Source of the DNA: Allodiplogaster sudhausi
Lineage: Eukaryota; Nematoda; Chromadorea; Rhabditida; Diplogasteridae
DNA: 64,000 nt
Reading direction: 5' to 3'
Assembly: GCA_945643635.1 (NCBI GenBank)
Contig: CALZFC010000001.1
Span: 7,640,001-7,704,000 of the forward strand
Below the pieces are notes generated by a model. It made no database searches. It was not told where the DNA came from and saw only the letters and a list, made by a program, of their open reading frames with translations. Below, in pieces: positions 1 through 9,051 of the stretch (the stretch's first letter is position 1; each line of letters begins with the position of its first letter). The position numbers and the translations under genes were made by a program.

Positions 1-23
1 TCACAGCATTGAGATCTTTTTTT

Positions 24-58
<35 letters not shown>

Positions 59-574
59 GTCTGTCTCTCTTCTCTCTCTGTTGTGACAACAACTCCTTGT
101 GTGAAGTGGACCACGCACAAGGGTACCCTAGGTGGGAAGTCCTTTAAGGCACCCACCCCTTGTGAGATATGGCCTTTAGGCTTCACAAGGTACTTGGTGA
201 GAGTCCAATGCACTCTCACCTCTTGTGGGAAGTCCGTTAAGGCACCCACAAGCCCTCCCCTTTCTTCTGTCACAGCATTGAGATCTTTTTTGCTCTCTCT
301 CTCTCTCTCTCTCTCTCTTTGTCTGTCTCTCTTTCTCTCTGTCTGTCTCTCTTTCTCTCTCTGTTGTGACAACAACCCCTTGTGTGAAGTGGACCACGCA
401 CAAGGGTACCCTAGGTGGGAAGTCCGTTAAGGCACTCACCCCTTGTGAGATATGGCCTTTAGGCTTCACAAGGTACTTGGTGAGAGTCCAATGCACTCTC
501 ACCTCTTGTGGGAAGTCCGTTAAGACACCCACAAGCCCTCCCCTTTCTACTGTCACAGCATTGAGATCTTTTTT

Positions 575-619
<45 letters not shown>

Positions 620-842
620 TTCTCTCTCTGTTGTGACAACAACTCCTTGTGTGAAGTGGACCACGCACAAGGGTACCCTAGGTGGGAAGTCCTTTAAGGC
701 ACCCACCCCTTGTGAGATATGGCCTTTAGGCTTCACAAGGTACTTGGTGAGAGTCCAATGCACTCTCACCTCTTGTGGGAAGTCCGTTAAGGCACCCACA
801 AGCCCTCCCCTTTCTTCTGTCACAGCATTGAGATCTTTTTTT

Positions 843-887
<45 letters not shown>

Positions 888-1111
888 GTCTCTCTTTCTC
901 TCTCTGTTGTGACAACAACTCCTTGTGTGAAGTGGACCACGCACAAGGGTACCCTAGGTGGGAAGTCCTTTAAGGCACCCACCCCTTGTGAGATATGGCC
1001 TTTAGGCTTCACAAGGTACTTGGTGAGAGTCCAATGCACTCTCACCTCTTGTGGGAAGTCCGTTAAGGCACCCACAAGCCCTCCCCTTTCTTCTGTCACA
1101 GCATTGAGATC

Positions 1112-1158
<47 letters not shown>

Positions 1159-1381
1159 TTCTCTCTCTGTTGTGACAACAACTCCTTGTGTGAAGTGGAC
1201 CACGCACAAGGGTACCCTAGGTGGGAAGTCCTTTAAGGCACCCACCCCTTGTGAGATATGGCCTTTAGGCTTCACAAGGTACTTGGTGAGAGTCCAATGC
1301 ACTCTCACCTCTTGTGGGAAGTCCGTTAAGGCACCCACAAGCCCTCCCCTTTCTTCTGTCACAGCATTGAGATCTTTTTTT

Positions 1382-1424
<43 letters not shown>

Positions 1425-1654
1425 GTCTCTCTTTCTCTCTCTGTTGTGACAACAACTCCTTGTGTGAAGTGGACCACGCACAAGGGTACCCTAGGTGGGA
1501 AGTCCTTTAAGGCACCCACCCCTTGTGAGATATGGCCTTTAGGCTTCACAAGGTACTTGGTGAGAGTCCAATGCACTCTCACCTCTTGTGGGAAGTCCGT
1601 TAAGGCACCCACAAGCCCTCCCCTTTCTTCTGTCACAGCATTGAGATCTTTTTT

Positions 1655-1694
<40 letters not shown>

Positions 1695-1947
1695 TCTGTC
1701 TCTCTTTCTCTCTGTCTGTCTCTCTTTCTCTCTCTGTTGTGACAACAACCCCTTGGGTGAAGTGGACCACGCACAAGGGTACCCTAGGTGGGAAGTCCGT
1801 TAAGGCACCCACCCCTTGTGAGATATGGCCTTTAGGCTTCACAAGGTACTTGGTGAGAGTCCAATGCACTCTCACCTCTTGTGGGAAGTCCGTTAAGACA
1901 CCCACAAGCCCTCCCCTTTCTTCTGTCACAGCATTGAGATCTTTTTT

Positions 1948-1983
<36 letters not shown>

Positions 1984-2210
1984 TCTGTCTCTCTTTCTCT
2001 CTCTGTTGTGACAACAACCCCTTGTGTGAAGTGGACCACGCACAAGGGTACCCTAGGTGGGAAGTCCGTTAAGGCACCCACCCCTTGTGAGATATGGCCT
2101 TTAGGCTTCACAAGGTACTTGGTGAGAGTCCAATGCACTCTCACCTCTTGTGGGAAGTCCGTTAAGGCACCCACAAGCCCTCCCCTTTCTTCTGTCACAG
2201 CATTGAGATC

Positions 2211-2253
<43 letters not shown>

Positions 2254-2476
2254 TTCTCTCTCTGTTGTGACAACAACCCCTTGTGTGAAGTGGACCACGC
2301 ACAAGGGTACCCTAGGTGGGAAGTCCGTTAAGGCACCCACCCCTTGTGAGATATGGCCTTTAGGCTTCACAAGGTACTTGGTGAGAGTCCAATGCACTCT
2401 CACCTCTTGTGGGAAGTCCGTTAAGGCACCCACAAGCCCTCCTCTTTCTTCTGTCACAGCATTGAGATCTTTTTTT

Positions 2477-2511
<35 letters not shown>

Positions 2512-2743
2512 GTCTCTCTTTCTCTCTCTGTTGTGACAACAACTCCTTGTGTGAAGTGGACCACGCACAAGGGTACCCTAGGTGGGAAGTCCTTTAAGGC
2601 ACCCACCCCTTGTGAGATATGGCCTTTAGGCTTCACAAGGTACTTGGTGAGAGTCCAATGCACTCTCACCTCTTGTGGGAAGTCCGTTAAGGCACCCACA
2701 AGCCCTCCCCTTTCTTCTGTCACTGCATTGAGATCTTTTTTTG

Positions 2744-2781
<38 letters not shown>

Positions 2782-3016
2782 GTCTGTCTCTCTTTCTCTC
2801 TCTGTTGTGACAACAACCCCTTGTGTGAAGTGGACCACGCACAAGGGTACCCTAGGTGGGAAGTCCGTTAAATCACCCACCCCTTGTGAGATATGGCCTT
2901 TAGGCTTCACAAGGTACTTGGTGAGAGTCCAATGCACTCTCACCTCTTGTGGGAAGTCCGTTAAGGCACCCACAAGCCCTCCCCTTTCTTCTGTCACAGC
3001 ATTGAGATCTTTTTTT

Positions 3017-3055
<39 letters not shown>

Positions 3056-3690
3056 GTCTCTCTTTCTCTCTCTGTTGTGACAACAACCCCTTGTGTGAAG
3101 TGGACCACGCACAAGGGTACCCTAGGTGGGAAGTCCGTTAAGGCACCCACCCCTTGTGAGATATGCCCTTTAGGCTTCTCAAGGTACTTGGTGAGAGTCC
3201 AATGCACTCTCACCTCTTGTGGGAAGTCCGTTAAGGCACCCACAAGCCCTCCCCTTTCTTCTGTCACAACATTGAGAACTTTATTTTTGAGACACCAACC
3301 CCTTGTGTGAAGTGGACCACGCACAAGGGTACCCTAGGTGGGAAGTCCGTTAAGGCACCCACCGCTTGTGAGATATGGCCTTTAGGCTTCACAAGTAATT
3401 GGTGAGAGTCCAATGCACTCTCACTTCTTGCGGGAAGTCCGTTAAGGCACCCACAAGCCCTCCCTTTCTTCTGTCACAACATTTAGAAATTTACTTTTTG
3501 AGACACCAACCCCTTGTGTGAAGTGGACCACGCACAAGGGTACCCTAGGTGGGAAGTCCGCTAAGGCACCCACCCCTTGTGAGATATGGCCTTTAGGCTT
3601 CACAAGGTAATTGGTGAGAGTCCAATGCACTCTCACCTCTTGTGGGAAGTCCGTTAAGGCACCCACAAGCCCTCCCCTTTCTTCTGCCAA
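1..3690. repeat. Satellite array of hairpin-rich 215-295 bp units
   Basis: Fourteen head-to-tail units start near 85, 366, 632, 908, 1171, 1445, 1739, 2009, 2267, 2533, 2808, 3077, 3292 and 3505; the window begins inside an earlier one. Length differences come mainly from a (CT)n tract after TTGAGATCTTTTTT. The last two units lack that tract and may be the older form. Each unit has five perfect inverted repeats in a row: CCCTTGTG/CACAAGGG, GGTGGG/CCCACC, CTTGTGA/TCACAAG, GGTGAGAGT/ACTCTCACC and CTTGTGGG/CCCACAAG. The second and fifth share the same loop, AAGTCCGTTAAGGCA. Long open frames occur on both strands here, but they follow from repeat periodicity and are not genes. Confidence 0.95.
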
Positions 3691-3816
3691 TTCTAAGAAT
3701 GATAATGATGAATGGACTATCAAGTCCTAAAACCGATTTTGATGAATGGACCACCAAGTCTGAAAACTGATAATGATGATGAATGGACCATGAAGTCTGA
3801 AAACTGTGGTTATAAA

Positions 3817-3897
3817 TCAGTCATGAGATTAATGGGACGAAACGGTTACAACTCTTATATCCTGAAACAAGTTCTCATCTGATGAGTCCCGCCTGTT
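3817..3897 (+). ncRNA. Hammerhead-like motif, copy 1 (diverged)
   Basis: The core strands CTGATGA, GAAA and GTC are present. Stem I ATGAGA/TCTCAT and stem II GTCCC/GGGAC are perfect. Stem III is weakened (TCAG against CGGT) and the outer helix has one mismatch (CAAG against CCTG). It is probably the oldest and least functional copy of the array. Confidence 0.55.
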
Positions 3898-3995
3898 AAT
3901 TTATGATCATTGAATTTTTGATTGATGAATGGACCAGCAAGTCTAAAACTGATGATGATGAATGGACCACCAAGTCTGAAAACTGTGATTATAAA

Positions 3996-4075
3996 TCTGT
4001 CATGAGATTAATGGGACGAAACGGGTAAACCATTATAACTTGAAACAGGTTCTCATCTGATGAGTCCCGCCTGTT
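3996..4075 (+). ncRNA. Hammerhead-like motif, copy 2
   Basis: The core is the same as in copies 3-6. Stem III is TCTG against CGGG, so one pair becomes U-G wobble. Stem I ATGAGA/TCTCAT, stem II GTCCC/GGGAC and the outer helix AACAGG/CCTGTT are all perfect. Confidence 0.65.
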
Positions 4076-4178
4076 AGTTTATGATCATTGAATTTTTGAA
4101 TTGATGAACGGACCACCAAGTCTAAAGACTGATAATGATGAACAATGGACCATCAAGTCTGAAAACTGTGATAATAAA

Positions 4179-4258
4179 TCCGTCATGAGATTAATGGGAC
4201 GAAACGGGTAAAAAATTATAACTTGAAACAGGTTCTCATCTGATGAGTCCCGCCTGTT
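4179..4258 (+). ncRNA. Hammerhead-like motif, copy 3 (reference copy)
   Basis: In 5' to 3' order the unit has: TCCG (stem III), GTC cleavage triplet, ATGAGA (stem I), linker TTAAT, GGGAC (stem II), GAAA, CGGG (stem III), a 24-25 nt linker, AACAGG (outer helix), TCTCAT (stem I), CTGATGA, GTCCC (stem II) and CCTGTT (outer helix). Every invariant hammerhead core base is present (CUGANGA, GAAA, UH before the cleavage site) and all three stems pair. The strand order is cleavage strand, GAAA strand, CUGANGA strand. That is not a rotation of the normal order and needs a pseudoknot: two hairpins whose loops pair with each other. The motif assignment is read from the sequence; cleavage activity is inferred. 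Confidence 0.7.
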
Positions 4259-4361
4259 AGTTTATGATCATTGAAATTTTGAACTGATCAATGGACCACC
4301 AAGTCTAAAAACTGATAATGATGAACAATGGACCATCAAGTCTGAAAACTGTGATAATAAA

Positions 4362-4441
4362 TCCGTCATGAGATTAATGGGACGAAACGGGTAAATCATT
4401 ATAACTTGAAACAGGTTCTCATCTGATGAGTCCCGCCTGTT
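4362..4441 (+). ncRNA. Hammerhead-like motif, copy 4
   Basis: All core elements and stems are as in the copy at 4179. It differs only in the linker between the two hairpins. Confidence 0.7.
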
Positions 4442-4544
4442 AGTTTATGATCATTGAAATTTTGAACTGATCAATGGACCACCAAGTCTAAAAACCGATA
4501 ATGATGAACAATGGACCATCAAGTCTGATAACTGTGATAATAAA

Positions 4545-4624
4545 TCCGTCATGAGATTAATGGGACGAAACGGGTAAACCATTATAACTTGAAACAGGTT
4601 CTCATCTGATGAGTCCCGCCTGTT
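4545..4624 (+). ncRNA. Hammerhead-like motif, copy 5
   Basis: All core elements and stems are as in the copy at 4179. Confidence 0.7.
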
Positions 4625-4727
4625 AGTTTATGATCATTGAATTTTTGAATTGATGAACGGACCAACAAGTCTAAAGACTGATAATGATGAACAATGGACC
4701 ATCAAGTCTGAAAACTGTGATAATAAA

Positions 4728-4807
4728 TCCGTCATGAGATTAATGGGACGAAACGGGTAAATCATTATAACTTGAAACAGGTTCTCATCTGATGAGTCCC
4801 GCCTGTT
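4728..4807 (+). ncRNA. Hammerhead-like motif, copy 6
   Basis: All core elements and stems are as in the copy at 4179. It is the last intact copy of the upstream array. Confidence 0.7.
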
Positions 4808-4946
4808 AGTTTATGATCATTGAAATTTTGAACTGATCAATGGACCACCAAGTCTAAAAACTGATAATGATGAAGAATTCACCACCAAGTCTAAAAAATG
4901 ATGATGATGATGAATAAACCACAAGTCTGAAAACTTTGATTATGAA

Positions 4947-5015
4947 TCCGTCATGAGATGATTGTGACGAAACGCTTACAACCGTTATAACATGATAACG
5001 GTTCAGTGATTCGAG
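4947..5015 (+). ncRNA. Degenerate half hammerhead-like motif
   Basis: The first hairpin survives (TCCGTC, ATGAGA, GTGACGAAACG), but the second hairpin with CTGATGA and its outer helix is unrecognisable. A core cannot form from this copy alone. Confidence 0.5.
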
Positions 5016-5460
5016 AACGTTTGCCAGATGTGGCTGAATTATTTCAACTGTGATTACAATGTGTTTGAAGTCAATTTTGCGATTATTTCGCGTTATATCG
5101 TTATGCATTTTCGTGGCGCGTTTACTTTTGTAAAGACGTACACACGATTCGAAGCATATCATATTCATGTTGTGCAGTGGCACTTTGAAGCTACCTCGGA
5201 GAGTATTTTGAATTTTCACATCACGTTAAAACATAACTATCTCTAAGGAAGATTAAAGTGTCATTTGGTACGACAAAAGCATGTGAAATGGTTCGAACTG
5301 TGTATGCGTCTAAAATCGCAGTATTTTGATTAAATAATTCGCGGCGCATTTGAAATGTATAGCAGAGAACAGGACATTTGCTTAATAAACTCCTTTTGCA
5401 GGAGGTAAGCTGATTAATCTGGTTGAGTGGCCTAACTGAGTTAACTTCCAGATGTCCTAC
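5016..5460. other. Spacer before the protease-like genes
   Basis: AT-rich sequence without repeat structure or a convincing gene. It presumably holds the promoter of the downstream genes, but I see no defined element. Confidence 0.4.
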
Positions 5461-5473
5461 CGAATCCGCCGGA

Positions 5474-5673
5474 ACGGCGATCGGGTTGACCTGCGGCCCG
5501 ATCGCCGTCGAAGCGACGCAGGCGGCCCAGAGATTGAGGGGGCACCATCTCTGGGCCGGTCCCTCTTCTGCCCCCACACTAACGCAACGGCTATTGAGGC
5601 AACAGTGCCGCCAATGCGTGTTCCACCCTCATCCCACTGTTGCCTCAACAATAAGAAATGGCCCAGAGGGCCA
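5474..5673. repeat. Cluster of perfect GC-rich hairpins
   Basis: There are four consecutive inverted repeats. Perfect 12-bp arms with an 11-nt loop lie at 5474-5485/5497-5508 (ACGGCGATCGGG). Perfect 12-bp arms lie at 5523-5534/5547-5558 (CGGCCCAGAGAT). Perfect 14-bp arms lie at 5594-5607/5635-5648 (TTGAGGCAACAGTG). 6-bp arms with a 3-nt loop lie at 5659-5673. Base composition is sharply GC-richer than the AT-rich surroundings. The cluster precedes the first methionine I favour for the downstream gene. Confidence 0.85.
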
Positions 5674-5730
5674 GGGCAAAGAAGCCCAGTGCAAAGCACA
5701 TCCACAAAGCGAATTGAAAATCACAATAAG

Positions 5731-7476
5731 ATGAATCAAAAATCTGAGAAATCTGAGAACGGAAAGCTTCAGCCACGCATGCCTCTAAGAGGAGGTGGCA
5801 ATGGAAACAAAGGCAAGTATGATGAATTGAAAGATGCAAATTCAAGAATTCCAGCCGAACTTATTGATGAGTACCTCAAAGAGAAACTGGTTGAATGGTG
5901 CAATGAAAAAGAATCTGATGCAAATAAAGTCATTATTGCGCTATCCACCGCTTTTACACGCGCACAGGTCGCAGCAGGACTGATGGAAGATGCACAATTT
6001 GAAGGACTAAATGAAGAGAGCCGAAAAAACTTTGAGAGACTTGTTATACCTGTTGTGTTTCAAAGGCACATGTTCTGCGCGTGCTTCATCAGAGGAGAAA
6101 ATGTTGTGCATTTGTATGACTCAACGAAAGACAAAGAAATTGTTCATGGTTCACTAACCGTTCAAAATGCAATCATTAAAGTCATTCAGTTTGTGATACA
6201 GAGTCCGGCAAAGCCAACATTTCAATTCGAGCAATTTGCGAAGAAGAAAAATGATCTCGATGACTGCATTGTCTATCTTATCAGTGCAATGAATAGTTCA
6301 ATCACGAATTCAGACTATGACAGATTCGGTGTCAGTGCAAATGAGATAAAGAATCATATGTTTTCAATTCTGACCAAATCGAAAGGTACGCTCGAAAAGC
6401 GAAGACCAATGCAAAACGTCGATGTGCTTCGTGAATTGAGAGATAATCGTGAGCAAATAAATACTGTTATTCTGGATGATTATATCAGAAAAATGGTTAC
6501 GACATACACTGAAGAGGATACAGTATTCTCACTTAGCTCAATTTATGATCACTTTAACCATAATCAAGCAGCGCTTCGTAACGGAAGTCTTAGACAGATT
6601 GAAGGAGAAGAGATAACAACTGCATTTGCAAACATGAATCATTCAATTAGAAATACCGCTACGAGAATATTATTCGCTGTTCACGATGCAAACAAGCAGC
6701 ACTTCTGGTTTGCTGTGTATGACAAGGAAGATAACATTGTGAAGATCTACGATTCGATCAAAGAAGGTTATGATCAGAAGAATTTGTCTCGCCATTTCAT
6801 TGGCTTGGCTCTGCACGAATTGATAAAGTATGTGTACCCAAATACACGAATGCCGACGTTTTGCTGGCCTTCAGCCGCACAACAACCAGATGGAATAAAC
6901 TGTGGAGTATTCACAAGTTACTTTTACGAATGCGCTATGAAGAAAATGCACATTCCTGATCAAACATTCAATTTCAATTTTAAAGAATACAGAACAAAGA
7001 TGATACAAGTCCTAGAATCTGGAAACCATCAGGAAGTGCGAAATGCCATTCCTAATGTAAAAAGTGATGAGTGGACTCAAGTGAAGCCCAGAAGAAGCCA
7101 AAGATCGAAACATGAAGGCTTCAAAAAGCCTCGCACTCCGCCTTGGCGGAAAGATTCTTGGAAAGGTAAAATTGTCAAGCCCGACGTTATCCCAGAAGTT
7201 GAGATAACTAGGCCATACAATGTCCTTGAAGAGATAAATCTTGACGATGACGTCTTCGCAGATGTGGAAGTACCCTTCAGTGAGATTCAAGATCCTCAGC
7301 GAAGATTGATGAGACGAACTGTGCAGACAGCTTTTGAGAATATTGTCCAGTTGTATGACAGTGGAAAGACTGTACTTTTGAATGTTTCGGCCTCCGAATC
7401 TCTGAGGCATACTGATGCCAATCACAAGTATAACGCAAAGACTGTGCGATCATTTATTTATAAGTATTCAGCTTAA
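5731..7476 (+). CDS. Ulp1/C48-like cysteine protease, two domains
   Basis: The open frame extends back to 5452, but its first ~90 codons run through the GC-rich hairpin cluster, so the methionine at 5731 (MNQKSEKSENGK) is the likelier start. Counted from 5452, residues ~400-505 form a SUMO-protease-type catalytic half. His417 lies in KQHFWFAVYD, Asp434 in KIYDSIKE, and the Gln and Cys484 in AAQQPDGINCGVF, giving a complete His-Asp-Gln-Cys set. An earlier, weaker copy (~200-280) has RHMFCACF, HLYDS and LDDCIVYL. The tail (from ~545) is basic. Ulp1-family enzymes cleave ubiquitin-like modifiers or polyproteins; in Helitron relatives the target is unknown. The following genes carry further copies of the same fold, so this is probably the first part of one multidomain reading unit. 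Confidence 0.7.
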   Translation: MNQKSEKSENGKLQPRMPLRGGGNGNKGKYDELKDANSRIPAELIDEYLKEKLVEWCNEKESDANKVIIALSTAFTRAQVAAGLMEDAQFEGLNEESRKNFERLVIPVVFQRHMFCACFIRGENVVHLYDSTKDKEIVHGSLTVQNAIIKVIQFVIQSPAKPTFQFEQFAKKKNDLDDCIVYLISAMNSSITNSDYDRFGVSANEIKNHMFSILTKSKGTLEKRRPMQNVDVLRELRDNREQINTVILDDYIRKMVTTYTEEDTVFSLSSIYDHFNHNQAALRNGSLRQIEGEEITTAFANMNHSIRNTATRILFAVHDANKQHFWFAVYDKEDNIVKIYDSIKEGYDQKNLSRHFIGLALHELIKYVYPNTRMPTFCWPSAAQQPDGINCGVFTSYFYECAMKKMHIPDQTFNFNFKEYRTKMIQVLESGNHQEVRNAIPNVKSDEWTQVKPRRSQRSKHEGFKKPRTPPWRKDSWKGKIVKPDVIPEVEITRPYNVLEEINLDDDVFADVEVPFSEIQDPQRRLMRRTVQTAFENIVQLYDSGKTVLLNVSASESLRHTDANHKYNAKTVRSFIYKYSA

Positions 7477-7488
7477 AAATGCAAATTA

Positions 7489-7875
7489 ATGGAGAGAATG
7501 CTGCTCCCACTGGTTGATGATAAGAGGAACGGATATTTCCTCTTTGCACTGTTCGAAAAGAGTAGCAACACTCTTACGATATATGATTCACTTTGGAGTT
7601 CTGCAAATATATATCAGTGGATTCGAACATCAGTTCGCAGTCTTATTGCTCATGTTATGAACATAAAGAGTGAGATAACCGTAAAGACGGCCACCTGTAC
7701 AAAACAGAAACGTAATGTTGACTCTGGCGTTCACGCAATTCGATTTGCCATGAATGTTTTCAGTAATGGCAAGGACATTGAAGATGACTTTGATGCATCA
7801 GAATTCCGGAAGGAAATCTTTGAATTGGTTATGCATTGCCAAAGGTTCAAAACAAATTTAACCAAGAATAATTAG
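7489..7875 (+). pseudogene. Ulp1-like domain, catalytic residues lost
   Basis: A 128-residue frame begins 13 bases after the previous stop. It keeps the fold signature (YFLFALFEKSSN, LTIYDSL), but the catalytic His position is Tyr and the Cys-Gly motif reads VDSGVHAIRF, with Ser for Cys. No canonical intron joins it to the preceding frame, so I read it as a piece of a longer multidomain gene split by mutation, or as an inactive paralogous domain. Weak similarity to the neighbouring frames is the only functional evidence. Confidence 0.5.
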
Positions 7876-7977
7876 ATTGTTAAAAGCAGTGGATCTGCTA
7901 AAGCTAAAACGCCACAAACGAATAATATAGTACCCGGTAAGCAAATATCATATGATATTTTAAAGATAAAGTCGCAA

Positions 7978-9051
7978 TTGAATGCAAAACTGAAAGCACC
8001 AGATGTTGAGGTTGTGGAAGCATGCATTCTAAGGATTGCTCAAGACGCTCCCACAACAAAAGCAGTTATTTGCAAATACTCACAAATATTTGAAAACGAT
8101 GTATCCTTTGGAGAAGCTTGCTTAAAATCATTCGATGGATCTCTTAACGAGTGCCAAATGGCATTATTTACTGTTGCTGATGATAAAAGAAAGAAGCATT
8201 TTTTCTATTGCGATTTCACTTGGAGTACGGGAATTCTAAGAATTTGTGACTCCGCCAAGCAAGAAAATATTGCATATTCTTCAGTTATAGATTCGATACG
8301 AAAATTCGTCACAAGAATTAAGAATGTGACTTCGTTCTCATATACGATTGAAGAATGCAAGCAGCAGAATAAGAACGCGAAGCAGTGTTCATGGTTTTTC
8401 GTATGCAAATATGCAGAGTGTGCTCTTCTTAATGGCACAGGCTTTGACCTTGAAGGATTTAACTGGATGTTATATAAGAAAACTTTGTTGTCACTCTTTG
8501 GAAGTGATGAAGGAAGTGCAAAGAAAGGATCTGCCGAGTCCTCAGCACAGCGAGAGTCTCTTGAATCTTTGAATATTCCTGCGCCACTTGCCATGCGTGT
8601 CACAAGAAGTAGGAGTCGAACTCCCTGTTCTGATGATAGTGATACTAACATGGATGTAACAGAAACAAACCTATTTAAGTCACCAAATAAGGCTTCTATT
8701 CCAAGTTCGAGCATGGCATCCTTGAGAAAAATGACTGATCAGACGCCCAAACGAAAAAGTGATGTCAATGATATTTCCAGTCCTCTTAAAAAGAGAAGAG
8801 AAAACATTACTGAGAGCCCATCTGTTTTGCTCTCACAAATGCGCATAATACAGACACCGGCGAGTCAAACTCCCGGGAGAAAGAGGAAAGCTCAAAATGA
8901 AGTGGAACCCTCACCATCAGCCGTTTTATCTGGGATGAGTGAGATGAATGTTAGTATTCCAAAGTATCTACGAGACAGCCGAAAAAACTGTTTGTGCCCT
9001 ATCAGGCTCAATTTTCCACGGCCAAGTCCGATGCTCCAATCGCAAAGATGA
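7978..9051 (+). CDS. Ulp1-like domain plus disordered Ser/Arg/Lys-rich tail
   Basis: Residues ~1-165 resemble the same protease fold (KKHFFYCDF, LRICDSAKQ, KQCSWFFVCKY), with His and Asp positions kept and a displaced Cys. Residues ~190-340 are rich in Ser, Pro, Lys and Arg, with KKRR-type basic clusters suggesting nuclear localisation and disorder. The frame ends just after its neighbour in another frame becomes open (8994). Similarity continues across that point, so a one-base indel in the A-run near 8984 probably separates them. Confidence 0.5.
   Translation: MNAKLKAPDVEVVEACILRIAQDAPTTKAVICKYSQIFENDVSFGEACLKSFDGSLNECQMALFTVADDKRKKHFFYCDFTWSTGILRICDSAKQENIAYSSVIDSIRKFVTRIKNVTSFSYTIEECKQQNKNAKQCSWFFVCKYAECALLNGTGFDLEGFNWMLYKKTLLSLFGSDEGSAKKGSAESSAQRESLESLNIPAPLAMRVTRSRSRTPCSDDSDTNMDVTETNLFKSPNKASIPSSSMASLRKMTDQTPKRKSDVNDISSPLKKRRENITESPSVLLSQMRIIQTPASQTPGRKRKAQNEVEPSPSAVLSGMSEMNVSIPKYLRDSRKNCLCPIRLNFPRPSPMLQSQR

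Larger units (their letters stand above)
3691..5010 (+). repeat. 183-bp tandem array carrying hammerhead-like RNA motifs
   Basis: Motif copies start at 3817, 3996, 4179, 4362, 4545 and 4728, a period of 179-183 bp, and a degenerate seventh begins at 4947. Between motifs are shorter internal repeats built on TGGACCACCAAGTC and TGGACCATCAAGTCTG. Copies 3-6 are nearly identical, while the first and last are diverged, the usual pattern for an array homogenised in its middle. The array follows the hairpin satellite directly and precedes the protease-like genes of the Helitron remnant. Confidence 0.9.

Noticed and set aside
1..3320. Long open frames of up to 343 codons on both strands across the satellite
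   Set aside because: They repeat with the satellite period, are rich in RERERE or SLSLSL from the CT tract and exist in several frames; this is a consequence of a repeat without stop codons.
1..3690. CRISPR-like array
   Set aside because: Units are adjacent tandem copies with variable microsatellite length, not short repeats separated by unique spacers.
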